In this document: positions 17,050-24,818 of the stretch, piece by piece
Layout: the number at the start of each line of letters is the position of its first letter
Position numbering within the stretch: position 1 is the first letter of the stretch
DNA from: Proteiniclasticum sp043951855
GTDB lineage: Bacteria > Bacillota > Clostridia > Clostridiales > Clostridiaceae
Length of the DNA: 64,000 nt
Direction of reading: 5' to 3'
NCBI RefSeq assembly: GCF_043951855.1
Contig: NZ_JBINJW010000001.1
Coordinates: forward strand, 496,001-560,000
Translations under genes and position numbers: made by a program
The notes under the pieces: model-generated
What the model was told of the DNA's origin: nothing
The model's database searches: none
Seen by the model: the letters and a program-made list of their open reading frames with translations, nothing else

Positions 17050-17742
17050 TCACTCCTCAAATGGAACGTCCGCTTCATTGTCATATCCTCTTCTTTCCCA
17101 GGTTCCTTCATAATCCACGTCATCTGAAACTTCGATCTCCACAACCCATCTTGCCCACTTATAACCCAGCTTGTCCTCCGCCACCACAATAAACGGAAAG
17201 CCCATAGGCTCCGGCAGTGGCGCTCCATTGGAGTGATAGGCAAGGATCATATCCTTCTCCTGAATTTCAGAAAGCGGCATGGAGGTAGTGTATCCATCAT
17301 GACACCTGAAAACGAGGATCTTCCCATCTTCCAGAGGACCCGCCTTTTCCAGAAGATCCGTAATCCGTACACCTTCCCATAAAATGGTCGCATCCCATCC
17401 TTCCACACAGTAAAGCGTGATGAGCTTCTCCACGGAAGGATACTCGAGGACCTCCTCATAGGTATATTCCGTGACTGTCTTCACAAGACCAGTGATGGAA
17501 AGCGTATATTCCTCCATATTCACACTCTGGATGCCTGTTATGGAATTATCCCTCGGCCCGATGGAAGGATCCAGTCTCACTCCCTTGTAATCTCTGATTT
17601 CCGTGGCTGAAAAGCGGTCTTCTGTGGCTCTGGACATGATTTCAGAGTATTCTCGGTTGATTTCAGCCTGCTCCCCGCAACCTGCCGCGGCGATTACAAG
17701 AAATGATACCATCGCAAAAAGCAGCCCCTTCTTTCCTTTCAT
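17050..17742 (-). CDS. Molybdopterin-binding-domain lipoprotein (sulfite-oxidase fold)
   Basis: A 230-residue lipoprotein with a signal peptide ending AAAGC (Cys22) and one oxidoreductase molybdopterin-binding domain at about 60-205. The Cys in LYCVEGWDATILWEGV (near 112) aligns with the molybdenum-ligating Cys of the sulfite oxidase family, and GFPFIVVAEDKLGYKWARWV is the usual C-terminal part. It has no haem domain, no dimerisation domain and no neighbouring partner subunit. I start at 17742, with AAGGAGG 8 bases upstream; a longer frame lacks a site. It is upstream of and co-transcribed with the LonB-type gene. Substrate unknown. Confidence 0.8.
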   Translation of the reverse strand: MKGKKGLLFAMVSFLVIAAAGCGEQAEINREYSEIMSRATEDRFSATEIRDYKGVRLDPSIGPRDNSITGIQSVNMEEYTLSITGLVKTVTEYTYEEVLEYPSVEKLITLYCVEGWDATILWEGVRITDLLEKAGPLEDGKILVFRCHDGYTTSMPLSEIQEKDMILAYHSNGAPLPEPMGFPFIVVAEDKLGYKWARWVVEIEVSDDVDYEGTWERRGYDNEADVPFEE

Positions 17743-17863
17743 CCTCTTCTCCTCCTTCAAAACAGAAATCACCCTGAGACAAGCTATTCCTCTGTCCAGG
17801 GTGACTGCATACTTCATGATGTCGCTGCTTACTGCCTAGACAGTGTTCTGCTTTCATACATCC

Positions 17864-18418
17864 TTATATCTGATCTTCACTTTTTTCTCTGCTTTTCTCA
17901 TACTCTTCTCTGGTTATAGCATAACACACATCATCGACCACCTGACCGTCATAGAGAGCCGATGCCATCTTCAGTGTTCCCTCCAGAGAAAATCCCGCTT
18001 TTACCAGAACTCTTTTTGAACGCTGATTGAATGGATAATGGTAGGCTGAGATGATCTTCATGTCCAGTTCAGAAAACGCATACTGAAGAAGACGATCTAC
18101 CGCTTCGGTCATGAGCCCCTGTCCCCAGTAATCCTTCCCCATGGCATAGCCCAGCATGAGCGCCCCCTTGTAGTCTCTCTTCCTGTCTTCATGCAGCCCC
18201 AGCGAGCCGATGACTCTGCCGTCTTTTTTATGCTCCATGGCGAAGATATCCGCGCTTTTCATGAAGCCTTCAAGAATCTCTTCGGACTCCTTCATGCTTT
18301 CATGGGGTTTCCATCCGGCAGAAGGTCCAACCTCCGGGTCACTTGCATACTGATTGAAATCTGCTAGATCCTTCTCTTCAAACCTTCTGATGTACAGTCT
18401 TTTTGTTTCCAGGACCAT
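17864..18418 (-). CDS. GNAT acetyltransferase, RimJ/RimL type
   Basis: A 184-residue N-acetyltransferase that would use acetyl-CoA on a protein N-terminus or small amine. The N-terminal LETKRLYIRRFEEKDL is typical of RimJ/RimL/SpeG relatives; the acetyl-CoA loop is the MGKDYWGQGLMTEAV segment near 110-124, and FNQRSKRVLVKAGF near 143 completes the fold. It starts at ATG 18418 with GAGGTGG upstream. Single gene; substrate unknown. Confidence 0.8.
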   Translation of the reverse strand: MVLETKRLYIRRFEEKDLADFNQYASDPEVGPSAGWKPHESMKESEEILEGFMKSADIFAMEHKKDGRVIGSLGLHEDRKRDYKGALMLGYAMGKDYWGQGLMTEAVDRLLQYAFSELDMKIISAYHYPFNQRSKRVLVKAGFSLEGTLKMASALYDGQVVDDVCYAITREEYEKSREKSEDQI

Positions 18419-18515
18419 ATCTTCTCCACCTCATTTCCATATCTTCTTATCTTTATCTTACCTCAATGACGACTAGAATCATAGATACGATTCATTAACA
18501 TTCCACGAAACCCAA

Positions 18516-18535
18516 GTAGTTACTATGGTAACTAC
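18516..18535. promoter_or_regulatory. Palindrome upstream of the cupin gene
   Basis: GTAGTTAC and GTAACTAC flank TATG, a perfect 8-bp inverted repeat. A TATACT at about 18555-18560 could be the -10 box, which would place the palindrome over or just upstream of the -35 region. Probably an operator for an unidentified dimeric regulator. Confidence 0.5.
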
Positions 18536-18593
18536 ACTTTCTTTCCAGATGCGGTATACTGAAAAAAATGTGTTTAAAAAGGAGCGTACAATT

Positions 18594-18920
18594 ATGATTG
18601 AAACTGTATATGATTATTCTTTAGCTGACGACAAGAAAGTGGAAAAACTTCTGGACCATCCTGTGGCTATGATCAACCACATGGTATTTCCTAAAGGCCA
18701 GGGGCTACCTGAGCATTTCTCCAACTCCAACGTCTATATGATCATTGTCCGAGGCACACTGACCATCCAGCTGGATGATCAGGAGCCCCACGATTATTCC
18801 AAAGGCCAGATGCTGAACATTCCTTACAGGGTGAAAATGAATGTGGGCAACAGCCATGATGAATTGCTGGAGATGTTCGTCATCAAGGCACCTACACCCG
18901 TAGAGTACAAGGAAGACTAA
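18594..18920 (+). CDS. Small cupin-domain protein
   Basis: A 108-residue single-domain cupin. The two cupin motifs are visible: LPEHFSNSNVYMIIVRGTLTIQL (about 38-60) and YSKGQMLNIPYRVKMNVGN (about 68-86), though only one clear metal-ligand His (in PEHF) remains, with Asn and Met/Arg in place of other ligands. It may bind a small ligand instead of acting as an enzyme. I start at 18594, where AAAGGAGCG precedes the ATG; the longer frame would include the promoter region. Monocistronic with its own terminator. Confidence 0.72.
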   Translation: MIETVYDYSLADDKKVEKLLDHPVAMINHMVFPKGQGLPEHFSNSNVYMIIVRGTLTIQLDDQEPHDYSKGQMLNIPYRVKMNVGNSHDELLEMFVIKAPTPVEYKED

Positions 18921-18956
18921 AAATCAGGTATCTGTTCCAGCTCTCCCCTCATAGAA

Positions 18957-19015
18957 AACCCTCCCGAGATGATGAGAATCTCCATGCTTCTTTCATCCAG
19001 GGAGGGTTCTTTTTC
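18957..19015 (+). terminator. Terminator after the cupin gene
   Basis: AACCCTCCC and GGGAGGGTT form a 9-bp GC-rich stem with a 34-base loop, followed by TCTTTTTC. The opposite-strand pcm gene ends in its T-run. Confidence 0.7.
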
Positions 19016-19607
19016 AGTCTTTCCTGTTCCATCCATATTTCCCTTTCATTTCCACAAATCTTACCCATTCCACCGTCTCCACTTCCACCGTTTCATCCTG
19101 ATTCTTTCTCACCAGCATCAGTTCCTGAAGATTCTCCGGTCCGACTGGTATCAGCATCTTGCCACCCTTGCTGAGCTGGTGAAGAAGCTCATCCGGAATT
19201 TTCGAGGCTGCAGCTGTGACCATGATCCGGTCATAGGGAGCATGAGCTTTCCATCCAAGGCTTCCATCTCCGACTTTGTAACAGATGTTCTCGTATCCCA
19301 TGGCATCCAGCCTCTCTCTGGCTTTCCGGGAAAGCTCCGGTATTCTCTCCACGGTATAAACTTCCTTGGAAAAGGCTGAAAGTAGGGCTGTCTGATATCC
19401 TGAACCTGTTCCGATTTCAAGTACTCTGCACGCTTCATCGGGGTCTAGCATATAGGTCATCATGAGCACCAGACTTGGCTGAGAAATGGTCTGTCCGAAT
19501 CCGATGGGTAGCGGATGATTCATCTCAGACAGCTTTCTGTATTCCCCTTCAAGAAACATCGACCGATCAAGTGAAAGAAAATAGGCTTCCAGTTTTTCAT
19601 AATCCAT
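19014..19607 (-). CDS. pcm: Protein-L-isoaspartate O-methyltransferase
   Basis: A 197-residue repair methyltransferase that uses S-adenosylmethionine to methylate L-isoaspartyl residues of damaged proteins. The motif LPIGFGQTISQPSLVLMM at about 33-50 is the Pcm substrate-region signature, VLEIGTGSGYQTALLS near 63-78 is SAM motif I, and YDRIMVTAAASKIPDELL near 130 is the post-II region. I start at 19607, with AAAGGAGAGG 6 bases before the ATG; the upstream extension lacks similarity. Slightly short for the family but complete in motifs. Single gene. Confidence 0.88.
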   Translation of the reverse strand: MDYEKLEAYFLSLDRSMFLEGEYRKLSEMNHPLPIGFGQTISQPSLVLMMTYMLDPDEACRVLEIGTGSGYQTALLSAFSKEVYTVERIPELSRKARERLDAMGYENICYKVGDGSLGWKAHAPYDRIMVTAAASKIPDELLHQLSKGGKMLIPVGPENLQELMLVRKNQDETVEVETVEWVRFVEMKGKYGWNRKD

Positions 19608-19752
19608 ACAAACCTCTCCTTTTTCACCTTCAATATAATCCCAATTCAGAAGAACCTCAACATCTTTCACTCAATGTTCAAACAATCTACACATCCGATT
19701 TCAACTCTCTACCTATAATAAGACTTAAATAAGAAACCACGGGAGGAATATC

Positions 19753-19926
19753 ATGTCAGTGGAAAAGAAAGAAGACAAAAAACAAGAACCGAAATTCTAC
19801 GAAGCACCGGAATCCGGAACGATAAGACAGAAAAATGATCCTTCCCATCCTGAGGGTGCCTCCAAAGATGATGCCAAGAATGCACCATCGGAAGCGCCTG
19901 AGTCCGGGACCATGAGAGAGAAATAG
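19753..19926 (+). CDS. 57-residue hydrophilic protein with a duplicated motif
   Basis: A small open frame with a strong GGGAGG site 7 bases before its ATG and its own terminator directly downstream, so I take it as a real gene. The protein is highly charged, without hydrophobic segments, probably disordered. An 11-residue motif, EAPESGT followed by I or M, R, Q or E, K, occurs twice (about 17-27 and 47-57); the second copy is the C-terminus. A TATAAT at 19714-19719 could be the -10 box, with no good -35. I do not recognise the family. The abundant charge and lack of Cys resemble small stress-induced proteins, but that is only an impression. Confidence 0.7.
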   Translation: MSVEKKEDKKQEPKFYEAPESGTIRQKNDPSHPEGASKDDAKNAPSEAPESGTMREK

Positions 19927-19929
19927 ACT

Positions 19930-19972
19930 GCATGAAAAAAGGCATTCCATACGGAACGCCTTTTTTTCATGC
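19930..19972. terminator. Bidirectional terminator
   Basis: GCATGAAAAAAGGC with its complement plus an inner TTCC/GGAA pair and an ATAC loop. It has A-run and T-run inside the stem, so it can serve both the 57-aa gene and the convergent helicase gene. Confidence 0.8.
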
Positions 19973-19981
19973 AGCTTTCAA

Positions 19982-21280
19982 TTATACTGCCTTATTCTTT
20001 TTCGCATACTGATTTTTCTGACCTCTGCTGCTGTCTCTTCTAGATGAATTCTTGGCGTTATAGTTCTTTCCAGACCCACCTCGGCTGTTACTGCTCTTAT
20101 TGGCTGGTACATATCTCTTTTCCTTGATCTCCTCTTCAGGGAGATCCATAAGAGGATAGCTATGCTCAGCGACGACCCCGATCTTCTTTTCAATAAGCTT
20201 CTCGATGTCTCTTAGAAGATGCTGCTCGGAAGTATCACAGAAAGACAGGGCTACCCCACCTAGACCGGCTCTGCCTGTACGGCCGATTCGATGCACATAG
20301 GTCTCCGCCACTTCTGGAAGATCAAAGATGATCACATGAGAAAGTTCTTCCACATCGATGCCTCTGGCAGCGATATCCGTAGCCACAAGAATTCTTGTTT
20401 CACGGTCCTTGAAGTTCTTCAGCGCCAATTGTCTTGCATTCTGTGACTTGTTTCCGTGAATGGCCTGGGCTTTGAATTTCTTCTTTTCCAGAGCTTTCAC
20501 GATCTTGTCCGCACCATGTTTCGTTCTTGAAAATACAAGGACTCTGTCCATGTCTATGGATTCTAGAAGATCCGTCAGAAGATGGATCTTGTTCTTCTTG
20601 TTCACATGATAGACTGACTGTTTGATGGTATCCACTGTGGATGCCACTGGTGTGATGGTGACTTTCTCCGGTCTGTGCAGGATGGTGTTTGCCAGCACTT
20701 CAATTTCCTTTGGCATGGTTGCCGAAAAGAAGAGTGTCTGTCTTTTCTGAGGAAGATAGGAAATGATCTTCTTCACATCATGAAGCATTCCCATGTCCAG
20801 CATCATATCCGCTTCGTCCAGCACAAAATGCTCCACCTGTGACAGATTGATGAATTTCTGCTGAATGAGATCCAGCAGTCTTCCTGGTGTGGCAACGAGA
20901 ATATCGATGCCTTTCGTCAGAATCGCCGTCTGAGGATTCTGAGAAACCCCGCCGAAGATCACCGTGGTCTTCAGATTCAGATACTTGCTGTAGCTTTTAA
21001 AGCTCTCACCGATCTGTATGGCCAGTTCTCTTGTAGGTGCAAGCACCAGTGTTTTGATCTTTCTTTTTCCGTTAAAGGTCTGATTTTTAGACAGATCTTC
21101 CAGTATGGGGAGCGCAAAGGCCGCAGTCTTTCCTGTTCCCGTCTGGGCACATCCTAGAAGGTCTCTTCCTTCCAGAAGCTTCGGAATGGATTTCTCCTGT
21201 ATGGGTGTGGCTTCACTGTACCCTTCATCCTTGAGGGCTTTCTGTATGGGTAGGGTCAGATTCATTTCTGTAAATAACAA
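19982..21280 (-). CDS. DEAD-box ATP-dependent RNA helicase
   Basis: A 432-residue helicase remodelling RNA or ribonucleoprotein. Q motif: ATPIQEKSIP near 18-27; Walker A AQTGTGKT near 43; PTRELAIQ near 86; VLDEADMML near 142; SAT near 173; VATDIAARGID near 293 and HRIGRTGRAG near 323. The C-terminal tail (about 385-432) is rich in Ser, Arg, Asn and Gly, a common RNA-binding tail. I prefer a TTG start at 21280: AAGGAG lies 9 bases before it and the protein then begins MLFTEMNL, matching family N-termini; the ATG five codons later lacks a well-placed site. Single gene. Confidence 0.88.
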   Translation of the reverse strand: MLFTEMNLTLPIQKALKDEGYSEATPIQEKSIPKLLEGRDLLGCAQTGTGKTAAFALPILEDLSKNQTFNGKRKIKTLVLAPTRELAIQIGESFKSYSKYLNLKTTVIFGGVSQNPQTAILTKGIDILVATPGRLLDLIQQKFINLSQVEHFVLDEADMMLDMGMLHDVKKIISYLPQKRQTLFFSATMPKEIEVLANTILHRPEKVTITPVASTVDTIKQSVYHVNKKNKIHLLTDLLESIDMDRVLVFSRTKHGADKIVKALEKKKFKAQAIHGNKSQNARQLALKNFKDRETRILVATDIAARGIDVEELSHVIIFDLPEVAETYVHRIGRTGRAGLGGVALSFCDTSEQHLLRDIEKLIEKKIGVVAEHSYPLMDLPEEEIKEKRYVPANKSSNSRGGSGKNYNAKNSSRRDSSRGQKNQYAKKNKAV

Positions 21281-21372
21281 TATTATATACTCCTTCAGCA
21301 TGACAATCCTGTCATGTCTTTTTTATTCAGCCTTTTCTATCTCACCGGTATGCTCAGAAATGAATAAAAAGA

Positions 21373-21391
21373 GGAACGCGCAATGCGTTCC
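21373..21391 (-). terminator. Terminator of the methyltransferase gene
   Basis: GGAACGC and GCGTTCC with a 5-base loop; on the minus strand it is followed by TCTTTTTATTC. Confidence 0.6.
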
Positions 21392-21542
21392 CATACATTG
21401 AATCTCATTTATTTCTGATGACCAGCTGCAGAATGCTTCATAAAAAGCACATGGATGGTCACTACCTAAAAAAGTCGCTTTGATTACTATATCACACTTT
21501 CCTGAAAATAGCTTTCTTTTCTTTCAGATGTGGTTTTTTCAT

Positions 21543-22160
21543 CTACTTATCCGCATGAATTCTTGGTCCTTCCACATGCATCACATACCATGCTGCACGC
21601 TTGCCCACATGGGTCGTCTTCACCTCACCGAATACTTCACTCATTTCCTTTTCCGCCACCTTGATGAATCTGAAATAATCTCCCTTTTCGAGATATTCGA
21701 TGAAACTTGTGTGCAGCGCGCGTTTGTCGTTATAGTCATGAATGATCACTTTTCTTCGGGAAACCCTCTTCATTTCACGATAGAGGTGCATCCGTTCTTT
21801 TTCCGGCATTCCATGAAGCACATAGGAACTGATCACCGCATCAAAACTGTTGTCGTTAAATGGAAGCCTGTCCTGATTCTTCAGGTGATAGTATCTTATG
21901 TTCTGCTTTCTGGTCTTCCACATGGCCACTTTCAGCATTTCCTTGGCAGGGTCCAATCCCGTGACCTTATAGCCTGCATGCTCAAGAACCGACAAAAGCG
22001 CTCCGGTTCCACACCCCAGGTCCAGTATCTGCATGGGTGGAAAGATGCCTTCTTTCTCCATCATTTCCGGCACAAAGGCATAGTTCTTTCTCTGAATCTC
22101 ATAAAACATGCCATAGACCGGGGCGATTTTATCAAACAGCTTTTTCTTCGATTTCTCCAT
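21543..22160 (-). CDS. Class I SAM-dependent methyltransferase
   Basis: A 205-residue UbiE/Coq5-like methyltransferase. SAM motif I is ILDLGCGTGALLSVLE near 44-59, the acidic residue of motif II follows in VTGLDPAKEML near 67, and FDAVISSYVLHGMP near 107-120 is the motif IV region. I choose the ATG at 22160, with GGAGG 8 bases upstream. The C-terminal third (KRVSRRKVIIHDYNDKRAL onward) resembles small-molecule methyltransferases, but the substrate is unknown. Single gene with its own terminator. Confidence 0.8.
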   Translation of the reverse strand: MEKSKKKLFDKIAPVYGMFYEIQRKNYAFVPEMMEKEGIFPPMQILDLGCGTGALLSVLEHAGYKVTGLDPAKEMLKVAMWKTRKQNIRYYHLKNQDRLPFNDNSFDAVISSYVLHGMPEKERMHLYREMKRVSRRKVIIHDYNDKRALHTSFIEYLEKGDYFRFIKVAEKEMSEVFGEVKTTHVGKRAAWYVMHVEGPRIHADK

Positions 22161-22332
22161 GACTCCATCCTCCATTTCATTCATAGGATCACACGCCATT
22201 TTCTGCCATTATAGGACGAGAGAGAAAGGAAGTAAAGAGAAAAATCTGAACAAGATCTATGACCTATTCTTATATAGATTACACGATGTTCTTTCCAATT
22301 TAAATATCCTTGAATTTAAGATAACGCAATAA

Positions 22333-22368
22333 AAGATCTGCGAAAACACAACGGTTTTCGCAGATCTT
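22333..22368 (-). terminator. Terminator of the UPF0251-Mrp-NifX-like operon
   Basis: A perfect 15-bp stem beginning AAGATCTGCG with a 6-base loop, followed on the minus strand by TTTTATTG. Confidence 0.8.
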
Positions 22369-22374
22369 CCTACT

Positions 22375-22776
22375 CTATCTACCGTGATGGCCGCCGCAGC
22401 CGCCACCTCCGTGATGATCGTGATTGAGATCATGATGGTGATTCTCATGTCCGCTACAGGGTACTCCCGAAGAGGACAGTTCACCCTTCATATATTTCTT
22501 CACCGCTTCCATCGGCTGTCCTTTTATACCGGATATGACCTTTATTCCTCTTTCAGAGAGTTTAGTTACAGCACCCTGTCCCAATCCCCCTGCTATGAGT
22601 ATATCGATGTTCTGCTGCCCAAGAAATCCCGGCATGGCTCCATGCGTGTGTTCAGGACTGCTGATGAATTCTGTGGACAGAACTTCTCTGTCTTTCACTT
22701 CGAAAACATCAAATCCTTCACTGTGACCGAAATGTTCAGAGATCAGTTCTCCTGTTTTAGCAACTGCAATTCTCAT
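22375..22776 (-). CDS. NifB/NifX-type (dinitrogenase FeMo-cofactor family) protein with His-rich tail
   Basis: A 133-residue protein with a NifX/NifB-C-type domain at about 1-100: RIAVAKTGELISEHFGHSEGFDVFEV, then PGFLGQQNIDILIAGGLGQGAV and GIKVISGIKGQPMEAV. In non-diazotrophs such proteins bind Fe-S or metal clusters. The last 28 residues (about 106-133) hold nine or more His, two Cys and a Gly run, which looks like a metal-binding or storage tail. It is the third gene of a UPF0251-Mrp-NifX-like operon, 15 bases after the Mrp gene. No nitrogenase genes occur in the window, so a role in nitrogen fixation is not suggested. Confidence 0.85.
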   Translation of the reverse strand: MRIAVAKTGELISEHFGHSEGFDVFEVKDREVLSTEFISSPEHTHGAMPGFLGQQNIDILIAGGLGQGAVTKLSERGIKVISGIKGQPMEAVKKYMKGELSSSGVPCSGHENHHHDLNHDHHGGGGCGGHHGR

Positions 22777-22791
22777 TTTTATCCCCCTTGC

Positions 22792-23592
22792 TTATAGCAA
22801 TTCTTCCAGCTTATCCGCTACGGATGTAAACTCCCCGCTTATATGGCGCTCGATCTCACCTTTGTCGCAGGCTTCGGCAAGTTTAGGATCGATGGATATT
22901 TTTCCGAGAATCTCCAGATCATATTCCCTGGAAATCTCATCCAGGTGACTTTCTCCGAAGATCTTGTACTCTTTTCCTGTATCAGGACAGGTGAAATGGG
23001 AGTAGTTTTCCACAACGCCCAGTACTCTGATATTCATCATTTCGGCCATCTTCACGGCTTTGGATACTACCATGGATACCAGCTCCTGAGGACTGGTCAC
23101 GATGATGATGCCATCCATCGTAATGGACTGAAATACCGTCAGAGGCACATCTCCTGTACCAGGAGGCATGTCGATGAAAAGAAAGTCATTCTCTCCCCAT
23201 ACCACATCAGAGAAGAACTGCTTCACCGTGTTGGCAAGGATCGGTCCTCTCCAGACCACAGGGTCCGTTTCATTCTCAAGAAGCAGGTTGATGGACATGA
23301 GCTCTATGCCGGTCCGTGTTTCCACAGGCATCACTCCGTGTTCTGTGGCTACCGCCTTGCCTTTTATGCCATAGGCTTTGGGAATGGATGGGCCTGTAAT
23401 ATCCGCATCCAGCACCGCAGTTCGATAGCCTTTTCTGTTCATCTCCACAGCCATCATGGCTGTCACCGAAGATTTTCCCACTCCACCTTTTCCGCTGACC
23501 ACACCAATGACATGCTTGAAACTGCTCATGGCATTGGTCTTGATACTAAAATCATACTTTTCTTCCCGCTTCTCATTTGAGATCTCAATCAT
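22792..23592 (-). CDS. Mrp/NBP35-type Fe-S cluster carrier ATPase
   Basis: A 266-residue deviant-Walker P-loop ATPase of the Mrp/ApbC group that carries or inserts Fe-S clusters. The P-loop is SGKGGVGKSSV near 34-44; DADITGPSIPKAYG near 65 and FIDMPPGTGDVPLTV near 141 are the Mrp hallmarks. The canonical C-terminal C-x2-C is not obvious: I see Cys in FTCPDTGKEY near 204 and in EACDKGE near 245. I start at 23592, where GAGGGAGAAG precedes the ATG; a much longer open frame upstream merely overlaps the UPF0251 gene. Its start overlaps that gene's end by 8 bases. Confidence 0.87.
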   Translation of the reverse strand: MIEISNEKREEKYDFSIKTNAMSSFKHVIGVVSGKGGVGKSSVTAMMAVEMNRKGYRTAVLDADITGPSIPKAYGIKGKAVATEHGVMPVETRTGIELMSINLLLENETDPVVWRGPILANTVKQFFSDVVWGENDFLFIDMPPGTGDVPLTVFQSITMDGIIIVTSPQELVSMVVSKAVKMAEMMNIRVLGVVENYSHFTCPDTGKEYKIFGESHLDEISREYDLEILGKISIDPKLAEACDKGEIERHISGEFTSVADKLEELL

Positions 23593-23974
23593 TTTCCATC
23601 TTCTCCCTCTGAACGCCTTTTCTTCTTCCACCGACACAGTCATCAGAATCTCTTCTGCAGCTGCACATTCTGTTTTCATCATCCGAAAGGCGGATTTCTC
23701 CCCCCTGAATATGCAGGTCCAGCCCAAAGACCAGCACCTGTGCAATCTTTCTTCTAGCAGAAACATAGATGCTCTGCACTGTTGTTCTTGCAACCCCCAT
23801 GGCACTGGCGCATTCTTCCTGCGTCATGCCTTCCTGATCCATGAGTCTGATGGTTTCATATTCGTCCACCGTCATTTCAATGATGTCAGCGTCCGGGTTT
23901 CTGACTCCCTTTGGCCCGAATCTGTTATATTCAGGCATGCAGCAGACTTTTCTCCATTTCACTGGTCTTGGCAT
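23585..23974 (-). CDS. UPF0251 (DUF134) DNA-binding protein
   Basis: A 129-residue protein opening with MPRPVKWRKVCCMPEYNRFGP, the UPF0251 signature, followed by a sigma-70-region-4-like helix-turn-helix (MTVDEYETIRLMDQEGMTQEECASAMGVARTTVQSIYVSARRKI, about 34-78) and a Cys-containing tail (CSCRRDSDDC). The family is widespread in anaerobes, nearly always beside Mrp and NifX-like genes, and probably regulates them in response to Fe-S or metal status. A 22-bp palindrome covers its own promoter, consistent with autoregulation. Confidence 0.86.
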   Translation of the reverse strand: MPRPVKWRKVCCMPEYNRFGPKGVRNPDADIIEMTVDEYETIRLMDQEGMTQEECASAMGVARTTVQSIYVSARRKIAQVLVFGLDLHIQGGEIRLSDDENRMCSCRRDSDDCVGGRRKGVQREKMEND

Positions 23975-24008
23975 TTCCTTCTCGCCTTCCTTTCAAGCTT
24001 CTGTTTCC

Positions 24009-24040
24009 ATTCTACTCCATTATTGACATATGTCAATAAT
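24009..24040 (-). promoter_or_regulatory. Promoter with embedded 22-bp palindrome for the UPF0251 operon
   Basis: On the minus strand TTGACA (24036-24031) and TAGAAT (24014-24009) are 16 bases apart. The -35 box lies inside a perfect 22-bp palindrome, 24019-24040, centre ACATATGT. This is a probable operator, most simply for the UPF0251 protein itself. It begins 8 bases after the end of fetB, so fetAB read-through may also enter this operon. Confidence 0.7.
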
Positions 24041-24047
24041 TAATTTT

Positions 24048-24818
24048 CTAGATTGTAATCTGATTTCTGTCATTGTAGAGTGTCTTGTAGCCGAAAATCA
24101 GTGCGGAGAAAACGGCCAGACAGACAACTGCAGTAATGGCGATCATAATGGCGATCTGATAAAGGATTGCAGTCATGGGAAGCGTTCCTGATAGAATCTG
24201 CCCTGTCATCATACCAGGCAGCGAAATGATCCCCATACCCATCATTCTGTTCATAGTTGGGAGAAGTGCTGTTTCCAGCGCATTGTTCACAAAAGGAATC
24301 AGGATCTTCTTTGGAGTGACCCCGAGATAAAGAAGAGATTCCACCCGATTTCTCTGAGCTTTCAGATTCTCATTGAATGATTTCAGTGCCAGTGACAGTC
24401 CGGTCATGGCATTTCCGAATATCATTCCGCTTAACGGAATCGTGTACTGAGGATTGAAGAAGTCCATACCCACTACGATCTGTACAAAGAAGAACACAAT
24501 AAGCGTACCCGCCCCAGCCAGGGACAGTCCGATGGCCAGTTTGAACTTCTTGTTGAGCTCTTTGTTCTGATTCAACACTCTGATGGTGGCAAAACCGGTC
24601 ATGGCGATGATATAGGCCACTGTAAACAGCGGATGCGGATTCTCCAGTATATAGGTCAGAACAAGTCCGGCCAGAACCAGCTGCACAGTCATTCTGAAAC
24701 TGGCAATAAGCAGCAGCTTGGACTGGTTGATCTTGGATTTCTTCATGATGAAGAGAACCACAAGCAGAAGCAGGTAGATCAGTGCGAATTGAGCAATATT
24801 GATTTCCACAACACCCAT
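24048..24818 (-). CDS. fetB: FetB-type (UPF0014) ABC export permease
   Basis: A 256-residue membrane permease with about seven hydrophobic segments. The motifs LLLIASFRMTVQLVLAGLVLTYIL (about 35-58), GNAMTGLSLALKSF (near 131) and GIISLPGMMTGQILSGTLP (near 193) are diagnostic of UPF0014. In E. coli the FetA-FetB pair confers resistance to iron-dependent oxidative stress and is thought to export iron. Its ATG overlaps the TGA of the ATPase gene by one base, so translation is coupled. Confidence 0.88.
   Translation of the reverse strand: MGVVEINIAQFALIYLLLLVVLFIMKKSKINQSKLLLIASFRMTVQLVLAGLVLTYILENPHPLFTVAYIIAMTGFATIRVLNQNKELNKKFKLAIGLSLAGAGTLIVFFFVQIVVGMDFFNPQYTIPLSGMIFGNAMTGLSLALKSFNENLKAQRNRVESLLYLGVTPKKILIPFVNNALETALLPTMNRMMGMGIISLPGMMTGQILSGTLPMTAILYQIAIMIAITAVVCLAVFSALIFGYKTLYNDRNQITI

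Noticed and set aside
23593..23805. Long N-terminal extension of the Mrp gene
   Set aside because: It overlaps the UPF0251 coding region in another frame and lacks a ribosome binding site; the ATG at 23592 has one.
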